In this document: piece after piece, positions 51,401 to 61,659 of the stretch
Layout of the letters: the number at the start of each line of letters is the position of its first letter
How positions within the stretch are numbered: position 1 is the stretch's first letter
Source: Laguncularia racemosa
Taxonomy: Eukaryota; Streptophyta; Magnoliopsida; Myrtales; Combretaceae
DNA length: 64,000 bases
Assembly: GCA_037954665.1 (NCBI GenBank)
Contig: JBBMOL010000016.1
Location: forward strand, 7,688,001-7,752,000
Direction of reading: 5' to 3'
Notes under the pieces: model-generated
The model's input: only the letters and a program-made list of their open reading frames with translations
Databases searched by the model: none
Told to the model about the DNA's origin: nothing
Program-made: the position numbers and the translations under genes

Positions 51401-52754
51401 TGTACTTATGAGGAAAGCTACTAGTCTTAGGCTTATAGCAAACTCATTAGGATAACCTTATATTGAGTAGACTCTATCTCGCCCGTTGATCACTAAAGTA
51501 ATCTAACGGATGTCATCAAGCCTAAAAGTCTATAAATACTCAATCATTCCTCCTCATTAAGAGACCTTTTTCTCAAACTCTTGAGATTAAAGAAATGATG
51601 TTCCACCAAATGTAACGACCTAAAAATTTAGGAAATTTTTTATTAAAATAAGTGAAATAACAACTACTTCTAGGCTAGGTAGTAAGGATATCATTTCCTT
51701 AATTCTAAAATATTGATAAGATACTAATAGCGGGGATAATAATAACAAATAAAAGTAAATATATATCCATATATATATAAAAATGCATATGTAATATATA
51801 TATATATATAATTGTGAGTCCTAATTTTGGTTCACTCGATTTAAATTAAAAGAATAAATTTCTCGAAACATACATTACGAATAATATTGGGTTAAATAAT
51901 AAAATTAATTGAAATTATAGATTTATGAATTTCAATGAAATTTTCAAGTAAATATTTATATTCAGAATAATCGAATTAGCTTAAACATAAATTTTCGTAT
52001 AAAGTATCATAATTTATTAAAATACTAATATGTATACTAAACGAACTCGTAAATAGATAATTCTTTATATTTATGCAAATCCTTATTTTATTTTCTCTTC
52101 TTTTTTTTTCTTTCTTTTCCTTCTTTCTTTTCTTTTCCCCCTTTGGCTGGCTACACATTTTCTTCCCCGGTCCCACGTCCCAACTCCTTCGCCTTCCTCC
52201 TTCCCTTTTTCCTTCCCTTATCTTTTCCCTTCTTTTTCTTTTCCAGACCCTTCCCCCTCTAATTTCTTCCCATTATCCCGCTGCTCTCCTGCCCTTCGGC
52301 TCCCCCTGTCGCCTTCTTCCCTTTCCCCATTCTTTCCCTTTTTCCCTTTCTCCCCTCTTGCCAGCGAGACTCCCCTGACACCTATCCTTTTCTCCTCCCT
52401 TTCTTTTCCCTTTCTCCTTCTTCACCGTTTTCCCCGACATCCCCGTCTCCCTGTCTCTCCCTTTTTCCTTCTCGCTCATTCCCCACCTAATCTCCTTTTC
52501 GCGTCCCCTTTCTCTTTTCTTTTTCTTTCTTTCTTGGCTACTCCCTCGTCCTTTTTCCCTTCCGAAGACCAACGAGCAATAGGTCCCAGGCGAGAGCTCC
52601 AGTAGACGTCTTCGCTTCCTCGCTTTCCTTAGCTGGCGAGGAGACAAGCAACAACGTCCAGGTGAAGAGAACCGCAACGAGTAGCAACGTCTAAGAAATT
52701 TAAGCGAGCATGAAAGGAGGCGAGTAGCAAGGATAAGAAAGCCAAGGGGGGAGT

Positions 52755-52900
52755 GGTGTGTATGTGTGTGCGTGCGTGCGTGTGGACTTGAAGAGAAGAG
52801 AGCATTGCGAAGTGCAATTGTGTGTGTGTGTGTGTGCATGGTATGATTGTGTGTGTGTATGTGTAGGTGTGTGCCGGTGTGTGTGTGGTGTGTGTTTAGT
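52755..52900. repeat. (GT)n-rich tract
   Basis: Repeated TGTGTG with interruptions; able in principle to adopt Z-DNA. Similar shorter tracts occur at 53,290-53,400. Confidence 0.85.
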
Positions 52901-54779
52901 GTGTAGGAGATACGAAGTAGAAGAGGGAAAAGAAATGGGGAAAAAGGATTGGGAAATGAAGAAAAAGAAATGAAAAATGGAAGATGTCTAAGAAGAAGAA
53001 AAATATGGAGAATTAGAAGGAAAGATTTGAAATTTATACATACATAAATGTGGGCTAGAGAAGAGAGAAAAGAAATGAGAAGAAGAAGTGAGAAAGTGGA
53101 GAAGTCCAAGGGGTGAAGGAAGTCCAGTGAGGAAGCAAGGGGAAAAGTTACAGGTAAAGGAGCCAAGAAGAAGAAGAGAATAAGGAGAAAGGGAGAAGAA
53201 AAGTTAGAAGATGGAGAAAGTGATAATTGAAGACGAAAAAGGGTGAGGAAAAAAGAAGAAGAGCTGAAAGATGAAGTCAAGAGGATATTGATCCTATATA
53301 TGTGTGTAGGTGAAACTTGTGTGTACGTGTGTGTATGACGTTATTACGATGGAGGTAGCCATATGTGTGTGTAATGGATGGCCAATGTGTGTGTAGTGAT
53401 GGAAGCATGAGTGGAGATGGAGACCAGTAGAGAGGATGGGAAGCCCTGTTGGTGGAGATGTCAACAAAGGAGAGAAGAAAGAAGGTAATACAAAACCTTT
53501 AGCAATTGCTAACCCTACGGTCTGTCCTACAAGTAGTTTGTTGGAAGATATTAGAGACAAATTAATAAACAAAAGGTTCAAGGTTGCTTCATATAAAGGA
53601 GAGGCGAATTTGGGAAATTCCAAAAAAGAGAATAATAAAGGAAAAGAGAGAAGAAAGAATGGAACGGTGAAGCCGAGGAAGAAAAGGGAATTTCATGAAG
53701 AAAGCAAATGTGTATCTGTGTGAAATTAATTGGAAAGAAAAAGGTGTCATCCCTATAGAAACAACGACTTAAATAGCTTGATCAAGTGTTCAAGTTGTGA
53801 AAGGAAGCCTTGAAAATGCGATGTGCCATTAGTGGAATGATTGTGTATGTGAATGTAAGGAAAGACATTGGAGACTTTGAGAAGAGATGGGAGTTAACGG
53901 GAAATCAAGAGATCTAACGGGAATTGCGTGGAGTCATCGTAGCTGATCCTCGATGCTATGTTAGGTAAAAGGATTACATGTCGGAACCACTCGGCGATAG
54001 TTAGGATTAAGACGACCTTAAACAAATGAGTGGGAAACTTTATGACATGCTACAATGTTGTGTTTAATGTTGATATGCTCTGTATATGTGAATTCACTTG
54101 CTTGGTTGTGCTTGCAAATTGGTTGTGGTTATTATTATTTTTAAGGTATATAGTGGGGTTAAAAGAGTAGGGAAGGGAAGTTTACGAAGAAATTGGTAGT
54201 TAGATAAGTTACAGATGAATACTATCTTAATGATGTAAAGGACAGAATGGGCTAAGGGTTAGATATCACTATCTTAACAATAGCACTTTGCACCATTTTG
54301 CTAGTGTTGTTACTACAAGCCTAATACCGTGATTCAACACAGTTTTCTTCAAACCAAACTAAAATATATAAACTTAACTTCTCCTTCTATAGCTATTATA
54401 TATGTATGCATAATTGGAATAAATTATATATATATCATTATATACATGTATAAGAATCTAATTCTGAATACATATATATAAACTTGGACGAAACGATTTT
54501 CCTACTATATTTATGTAGATTACATTTATACCTATAATTATAAAAATCATAAGCGAAAGTCTTTATTTTCAATGCAATAATTATATCCTTTTACTTCTCT
54601 TGAGTACATGAGGAAAAATATTTAACAAATTTATCCTTTGGTTAAAAACAAGTTATAAATATATATATATTGTTATTATATATATGTATGATACTTAAGG
54701 ATTTGGAAGGGTACATTTTGCATTACCCTGCTCAACTCTTGAAGGTATAGAATCGAGTACTTGAAAAGTGCAATAAACA

Positions 54780-54910
54780 TAGAGGTGTCAAAAAATAATA
54801 ATTGTAAATCAATCCCGAGTGGTTGATTTGACGTTTAAGTGAAATGGCACAGAGGTGTCGAGAAATGAGGATTGTAGCTTAATCTTGAGTGGTTGATTTG
54901 ACGGTCGAGG
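54780..54910. repeat. Two-unit tandem repeat, about 67 bp
   Basis: Units share AGAGGTGTC, GATTGTA(A/G) and GAGTGGTTGATTTGACG. Non-coding, inside LTR Z. Confidence 0.75.
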
Positions 54911-55550
54911 AGATTTAAACAATATTACACTATTATTTAACTAAAATTCTATGTTTAGCTTGATCATTTCTATCCAATTGGTCTGGCCTTCCTTGCTTTA
55001 TCTATGATGTGAAATGCATGATCTCTTCTTGTTGTAGTAAATGTGAATATGAGGTGTAACGGTTTTGCTTGTGGGATTTCACTTAGTTCCTATTGTTTGT
55101 CCTTGGAATTGTATTCTTTAAATGCTTGATAGTTTACTTTATTACCTTAAAGGTAGATTGGCTTGCAATTATATATTTTTCGATCACCTTGAACTAATTA
55201 ATTAAAGGATTGGACTCGAATAAAACTGGACATACATTACATGAGACATTGCATGGAATTGAAGGCCATCACTGCTACAAGGCTCGCCGAAAGTAATCAG
55301 AGGATTACTGTTTTACCAAGTGTGAACTAAGTGACTAGGGGATTGTCGCGCCTTAACGGTTCCGAATCCGACCGGTCCTTAAGGGTGTTGCTTGGTGCAT
55401 GAGGCACAAGAGCGCTCAGTGTATGAGAACACTCAAGCTTATGATATCAAAGTTACAAGATATTTAAATTATCAAAGAGATAAGATAATTAAACCGGGTA
55501 ATGAGACTTAGACACTAATGATGGCTTCGGAATCCCTAACCCAAGGTCAA

Positions 55551-55570
55551 GGGGGGGGGGGGGGGGGGGG
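55551..55570. repeat. Poly-G tract (20 bases)
   Basis: Uninterrupted run of G in element Z. Possible G-quadruplex. Confidence 0.85.
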
Positions 55571-57720
55571 CGTAAACCTTAGACTTCACGCTAGTTACCA
55601 AAAAATTGCATGAGATGCTGCATTCACATGGTTGTTCATGCATAGCATATGGCTTGATAACTTGTTTTGAAATTGCTTGCGAGTGTGTAGTATTGAGAGT
55701 ATTACACTCCCATTCACTGAGTCGTAGTATGCTCACCCCTCCACAGACTTTTTCCAGGTAAAAATCTTAAGAGCTTGGGATGGGATAAGATGCAAAATGT
55801 TGAAAGTTTTTTGGAAGCTAAGAATGATAAAGTGAGAATTATGATTGGTAGACTATTTAGATGAAATGTTATTTTTAGGACCTTGATGTAAAAATTGAAT
55901 TTGTGAGACTTAGGGTTTATTCCATTTTACTGGTTGGTAGGGGATTCTGATTCTCTGCAATCTTGGTCGACTGTGGTGCATGGAATCCACAGTTATATTC
56001 TTATTGTTTAACTTTATGCAATATGATTAGTTATAATTTTTAATTAATTATTTACAGTCTTATGACCTCTAGCTCGTAAAGTAGTTATCATGTGACGAGT
56101 ACACACGTGACATGATAGCTTTTAGCGGAAACTTTCAGGCCCCCTTTGGGGCATGGCACCAAAAGTTCTCTGCTCTCAAAGATCAAACAAGAGATTAGGC
56201 GAACAACGATCTCTATTGCCCAAGAACTTCAAGGTTGATGCTTGAGGTCCCCTTAACTCCATTGTCTATCACTTGTGTATTTGAGATACTTGAAATTACC
56301 TGCTCCTCCTCCCTGCGTATCTCTCCCTAATCATCTTATCATGTATCATCCCTGAATTACTTTTCTTTGAATTCACGTGTAGTGCAGTACCCACGTGATA
56401 CGCACGTGATCACTCCTACCGGGACTCCCCATCTATAGATAATTATATTAATAATTGACAATTGTAATTACCTAAATTAGCTTAATTAATAAACACTTAA
56501 TAATATGGGCCAAATTTAGCTAAAAAGCTACTTAGACCATCTTGCCCCTTAATGGGCCATAACCAGTATGAGTCTTAGTTAGTCTAAACTAAACTTAGTA
56601 TACTAACTTCAATTTTTCTCTTAACTTATAAAAACTGAATAATCGTGCTCGGTTAGATTTGATCTTTAACTTGGGAATCTTCAACCTTCCAGTTATGTAG
56701 TAACATGCATATTACTTGCTAAAATAGAAAACCTTAATCAAACTAATAATCAAACTTAGCTAAGTATTTAGGTACTGCTTATGTGCAGTCATCTCAAGTT
56801 AGTAAGCGACGCCCTAGGCTTGAACTATGGTTGTGGTCTTAATTAAGTAACCCTAGTAGTTAAGTACTCAGGCTATCAAGAAATAGCTCAATAGGTAACT
56901 AATAGGTGAAATTACATGGGATAATAGGCACTACAATTAGAGAGAAGGCACATTGAGAGTTGCCCAAGGTTTTAGGTCTCAAAGGGCGATACGATATAGT
57001 TGGACTATAACTAATAAAGATTACATAATGGTGATGAGACTCAGGCAAGACTACTTAGTTTTGGTTTCATGACGTAGAGTCTAGTTGCTCTTGTGGTAGT
57101 ATCAGATCCCAAGCCCCCCACCATGTTGTCTAAAGTCATGGGCTCTCCCATACCGATTGTTTGTATTAATTAAGATAAATATAAACTATATGATTATTTG
57201 CTGCATTAGAATGTGAGCCCGCTTGACATCTGCTATGTTTACGTCTATTGTGTTTGCATTACTATTATACTAGGTCACTTTTGGCTTACTTTTCTTTATT
57301 AGGTGAGGACTTACTTATGCATCCTTTATACAATTCCATGATGTGTGGCTTTGAGGAGGAGTTTTAGGGTGACAAGAAGAGATAGACAATGTGGACTATT
57401 TCTAATCTTGTTTACTTTCTTTTATGTAGACTTCTATGACGTACTGTATTTGACTTATTTAGGAGTTGTATGTGATCCCATGGCCTATCTATCTTATGTC
57501 TATACTTATTATGGGCTACCTAAGCCCTTAGACCTAAAAATTGTAATCTATACTCATAATCACATTGTTTTAAATCAAATGGATCATCAAACATTTTCAA
57601 AATCTAATAATGAACAATTTTAAAATCCTAAAATTATTTTAAAAACCCATTTAGTAATTTAGAGCCTTAAGTAGATTATATGGTGAATTGTCTTCACCAT
57701 AGAGTTTTAAGGGAATGACA

Positions 57721-57903
57721 ATTGAAGTGGGTTGAAGGGATAATCTAGATCAATTTTATGGCTAAGTCATGTCAAAACAGGTTAGACTGTATCAGTCGTC
57801 TCAAGTCTAACAATACTAGTTTTTATTCCTTAAAAAATTATAATTAACTAAATAAATTTTATAATTGTAATAACAATTTATTTTTTTACATAAGTACAGA
57901 ATG
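57721..57903. repeat. Fragment like GH3 first intron, copy 2
   Basis: Same fragment as 40,765-40,943 and 21,576-21,720, including AGTGGGTTGAAGG and ACAGAATG. It adjoins the right end of repeat X. Confidence 0.7.
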
Positions 57904-57939
57904 TCCCGCAATCCGGTCACTTGTGCCCCACTGCATGTT

Positions 57940-58760
57940 TTAAATCTGTCTTGCTTATTTTTAAATATTGGCTCATTGATGTCCTCAAAAGCATATTCTA
58001 TATGTAAAAAAAGTTTCTTACAGGGGTTTCTCCATTTATTAAATTGTTCAACCCAAGTTTTTTTTACATTTCTTTTTATTTTTATACTTCTCCTCCGATT
58101 ATATGGTTCCCAAATTCTTCGTTCCATATGTGTCATCCTGCTGTCTTGCTTATTTTCAAATAGTGACTCTATCCATGTCCTTAAAAGCATATGCCACATA
58201 TCAAAAAAGTTTCTTACATCGGTTCATCCATTTATTAAGTTGTTTAGTATAACTTTTTTAGCACTTCTTTCTATTTTGATAATTTTCCATTGATTTCATG
58301 GTTATCAAATTGTCCATTCCATATGTGTCATCCTGCATCTGTCTTGCTTATTTTTAAATAGCGACTTTATCCATGTTCTTAAAAGCATATGCTATATATA
58401 AAAAAGTTTCTTGTAAGGGTTTCTCTATTTATCACCTTTTTGACTATTTCTTTCTATTTTTTTATAATTTTCCACTAATTTTATGGTTACCAAATTGTCC
58501 ATTCCATATATGTTATTCCATATCTGTCTGGCTTATTTTAAACAGTGACTCGATTCATGTCCTCAAAAGCATACGCCATATATTTAAAAAAAAAAAAAAT
58601 TTCTTATAAGGTTTCCTCCATTTATTAAATTGCTTAACATAACCACTTTGACGATTTCTTTCTATTTTATAAATTTTTTATCGATGCTATGGCCATCAAA
58701 TTGTTCTCTCCATATGTGTCATCCTGCATCCATCTTGCTTATTTTTGTGTGGAACCAAGA
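57940..58760. repeat. Tandem array, about 190-bp unit, second locus
   Basis: Same unit as 40,980-41,950, with markers at 57,949, 58,144, 58,342, 58,527 and 58,733 (spacing 185-206 bp). The open frames across it on both strands are artefacts of the repeat. Confidence 0.9.
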
Positions 58761-58998
58761 AGTAATTCGCTTATGTAAGGTTAAATTTGTGTGGAAATGT
58801 TAATTTGGGATATTTAAAATGAAGGTGATATTAGTGGAAAATTTTTCATCTTTAAGTTCAACTAACTTATCTCCATAATAAAAAATGGTATATTGAGTGA
58901 AAATTAAAATAACATAATTCAAAAACTCCTAAAAGCAACATCTATAACATTAAAGGGAGAAGTCTCTCTTTTGGTGGCTTTAGTGCACCTTATATTTT
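58761..58998. repeat. Duplicate tail after array
   Basis: Matches 42,125-42,350 (TCGCTTATGTAAGGTTAAATTTG and CCTAAAAGCAACATC) and marks the right limit of the large duplication. Confidence 0.8.
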
Positions 58999-59563
58999 TT
59001 TTAAGGAAAATTATAATAAAAGGAATCAATATTTAAAGTTAAATTTAAATAGAAAATCAAACTTTTAAATGATTAAAATAAAATATCAATATTATACTAA
59101 CTGATTCAAATAATGAATTTTGATATATATCCATTATAACGTGTTAATTCAAGCTAATGTAGCAATTATCTAACATTTGGAGCCAAGATGACACTAACAT
59201 GATGCTAACATGGATATTCCATAGCAAACAAAAAAAAGGAAAAAAAATAAAAATGTAGAAAAAAAAATAAAATAAAATATATGAAAAAAAAAAGCTTTTT
59301 CACTTTTTTGCCACAAAATTAATGCTAAAAATTACTACTTTGAAGCATGCAAAAATCAAGTAAGGTAAAAATCAATGAGGTGCGTCATACTTTATTTAAA
59401 AAAAAAAATTAACAGTCAAGCTAAATCAATTAAATCGGTTAACAAAATTGACATTTAATCTTTGTTTATCATAATAATTATAACTTTTTTTATCAAAAAT
59501 CAAGAAATGCCTATAAAGAAATTTGTCCAAATGCAACAAGGAAGCAAAAGACCAAAGATACAA
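58999..59563. other. Unannotated AT-rich spacer
   Basis: Very AT-rich with several A runs; no gene seen. It ends in TACAA (59,559-59,563), the expected left target copy of the chromovirus that follows. Confidence 0.4.
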
Positions 59564-61613
59564 TGTAACGCCTTGAAACCTGGGCCACGCTACTGCCCGC
59601 CATGTGTCCTTATCTCACAAAAACATGTTAAAACTCTGAAACAACTTTGATACTTTTTAACCTGTAACTATAATAAAAGCATTTCATATATCTCCAAAGT
59701 TTCAAATAATGACTTAAACTATATTAAATGTCTAATGCAGCGAAAGTCTTTAAACACCAAAAATAACAATTCTCAATAGATACTATCTATTATAATTAAA
59801 CATCAAAATTTTTTCCTAAAACTTAATCACCATAATAATAATGGTATTCTTCCTCTTCCTCTCTTTGTGATTTACCTAAACCCAAGTCATCTTCTAGGTT
59901 CTCATCTCCCACAATATCTGCATCTAAAAATGATTCCTCGAATGGTAAGCTAATACTCAATACGTATAACACAAACACATACGCATGAACAAACATAAAC
60001 GAGTATCAAACACATCATGCATAACTTAAACACAGACAATCATTTCTTAATATAATTTAAGTCCATAAGCAAACGACAAGGTACTCATGACTCCCTTAAC
60101 ATACTTAACACATTGGAGTATGTCTTGGTGATGGGAACTATAACTACGGGCCCCACACCCATGTACACTTAAACTTAAACCTGGTGATGAGGAACTGCCA
60201 CTACAGGCTCCACACCCATGTACACTTAAACTTCTTAAACTTGGTGATGGGAACTGCCACTATGGGCCCCACACCCATGTACACTTAACCACTTGAACAA
60301 CATCCAACCCAAATCATTTCCAAGTACGACTTCATTAGGGACAATGTCACACAAGGATCATTAGGGTGCTCTTTAGGAATCTGCCATTATAGACCCCTAG
60401 GCTAAGCCAAGCACATGCAACATATCACTTAAGCACTTAAACCGAATCATTCACTTAATCAATTTCAAATGCATGTACTAACTTAAACAAACACGGAACA
60501 ACACACAAGTTACACATACCTTGGATCCTAGCCTTATGCACTTCCCAGTCTTAGACTTAACTTAATTAGAAATTTGTACACATTAACATGCTCTTCTTAG
60601 TATTCAATCTAAGATCAATATCATTCTCAATCTCTTTAATCCTATTCATTTAATTTCTCTAAGGCCTTATTAGTTATCTAAGTTGTGTCGAAATTAGTTT
60701 AAATCGAAGTTAAACAAACATATAATTATTTTATACTTTATTCAACATGGTCATGTTAGGGACCGTGTTACTCAACATGGGCTAAAGTACAACCGTGTTA
60801 GGGGTCGTGTATCTCTCAATGAAAAACTTAGTTTCAATACGGTCTAAACATGAACATGTTAGGAGGTCGTGTTCCCTTGCTTAACATGATCGAAAAACAA
60901 CCATGTTAGGTGGCCATATATCTCTCAGTGCACTTTTCCATTTCAACACAATCGAAATAAGACTGTGTTAGGAGGTCGTGTTGCCCTTAACTTAACACGG
61001 TAGAAAGACGACTGTGTTGAAAGGTCGTGTATCTCTCGGTGCACCTTTCCATTTCAACACGGTCGAAATATGACTGTGTTTTTAGGCCATGTTACCCTTG
61101 GCGATCTCCACGAACCTTAATTCTCTTACTTCAATTCCTAAGCTTAATTATATTTCTAAAATTCGTAATTATAAATAAATTACACATATTAAATTACTCA
61201 CTTCAATTCCACAAATTGCAAAATCTCGAATCGTCAATTCTCGTTCTCCTTTCATCCTTGTTTAAACTCTGTGTTCTATATGAGTAAGTGAGTCGCATAA
61301 ATTCCGAATTCCATAATCCTAATTTAAAATTCTTACAAAATCCTTACCTCGAGTTCTTTGGAATTGCTTCTCTCCTTTTGCCTATCGTCATCCTAAGTTT
61401 TCTCATAGGGAGTCTATTCTCTTGCAGCTTTGTTTCACTATTCAGAATGGCAAATGAGGCTTTCTAGGTCAACTTGGGGTATTTATATGCTCAATGTAAA
61501 ATGAACAAATTGCCCTTCAAAACTTTATAAATTTCCTTCATCGTCCTTAGCTCTTTATGATAATACCTATATTATATAATTAAATAAATAGTTAAAAAAA
61601 ATCATGTATTACA
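59564..61613 (-). repeat. 3' LTR of Tekay/Del-like element
   Basis: 2,050 bp. On the plus strand it starts TGTAACGCC and ends TGTATTACA. Related to the solo LTR at 45,493-47,623. Contains three copies of a GGAACTGCCACTA..GGGCCCCACACCCATGTA type block (about 60,125-60,290, spacing about 60 bp) and the hairpin array below. The open frame at 61,027-61,287 has no motif. Confidence 0.88.
60743..61100. repeat. Hairpin array with alternating unit sizes
   Basis: Seven or so units with AACACGGTC ... GACTGTGTT inverted arms, followed by AGGAGGTCGTGT. Units of about 47-49 bp (ending in CCCTT.ACTT) alternate with units of about 62 bp (ending TCTCTC ... CCATTTC), giving a two-unit higher-order period of about 110 bp. 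Confidence 0.8.
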
Positions 61614-61622
61614 TTCTAACCA

Positions 61623-61635
61623 CCCCCCCCCCCCC
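61623..61635 (-). other. Polypurine tract of minus-strand element
   Basis: Thirteen C on the plus strand, read as G on the element strand, lie just inside the 3' LTR, the expected position of the plus-strand primer. Confidence 0.8.
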
Positions 61636-61659
61636 TTAAAAACTTTCATCCTTGAAGGT

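Larger units (their letters stand above)
51611..56158 (+). mobile_element. Element Z, 4.5-kb probable solo LTR
   Basis: Innermost insertion: TGTAACGACC ... GGGGCATGGCA, with CCAAA at 51,606-51,610 and 56,159-56,163. No terminal repeat of its own start is found inside and no pol motifs are seen, so a single very long LTR is the simplest reading. Contents in order: a pyrimidine-rich block (about 52,090-52,600), (GT)n-rich blocks (52,755-52,900 and 53,290-53,400), a two-unit repeat (54,780-54,910) and a poly-G run (55,551-55,570). A 335-codon minus-strand open frame is low-complexity. Confidence 0.8.
51203..56437 (+). mobile_element. LTR Y, copy 3, interrupted by Z
   Basis: Y inserted into X: GATAA lies on both sides (51,198-51,202 and 56,438-56,442), and the duplicate near 38,930-38,950 shows the uninterrupted X sequence. 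Y itself is 51,203-51,610 plus 56,164-56,437 (about 680 bp), with TGTAGAGGG at the left, CATCTATA at the right, and CTATAAATACTC near 51,532. Confidence 0.9.
48406..57720 (+). mobile_element. Repeat X, copy 2, probable 4.1-kb solo LTR with nested insertions
   Basis: Outer member of a three-level nest. Without the nested Y it is about 4,075 bp (48,406-51,202 and 56,443-57,720), from TGTTAATGAAACCCC to AAGGGAATGACA. Both flanks continue in GH3 upstream sequence (up to 48,405 and from 57,721), so it interrupts a copy of that region. A CTTTTTGCCC word and an ACCCTAGGGTTTT patch occur early. No clean target-site duplication is visible, so the LTR nature is an inference from the ends and lack of genes. 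Confidence 0.6.

Noticed and set aside
52273..53280. 335-codon minus-strand open frame
   Set aside because: Composition is dominated by Ser, Leu, Phe then His/Thr and Lys/Arg/Glu from pyrimidine-rich and (CA)n DNA inside an LTR; no domain and no codon pattern of a gene.
53436..53723. 95-codon plus-strand open frame
   Set aside because: Lys/Glu-rich, no domain, located inside LTR Z where purine-rich DNA yields open frames by chance.
57901..58293. Overlapping 130- and 127-codon open frames on both strands
   Set aside because: They fall in the 190-bp tandem array, which is AT-rich and repeated; no motif is present and the frames do not persist between units.
61027..61287. 86-codon plus-strand open frame
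   Set aside because: It overlaps the hairpin array and lies on the antisense strand of an LTR; no motif.
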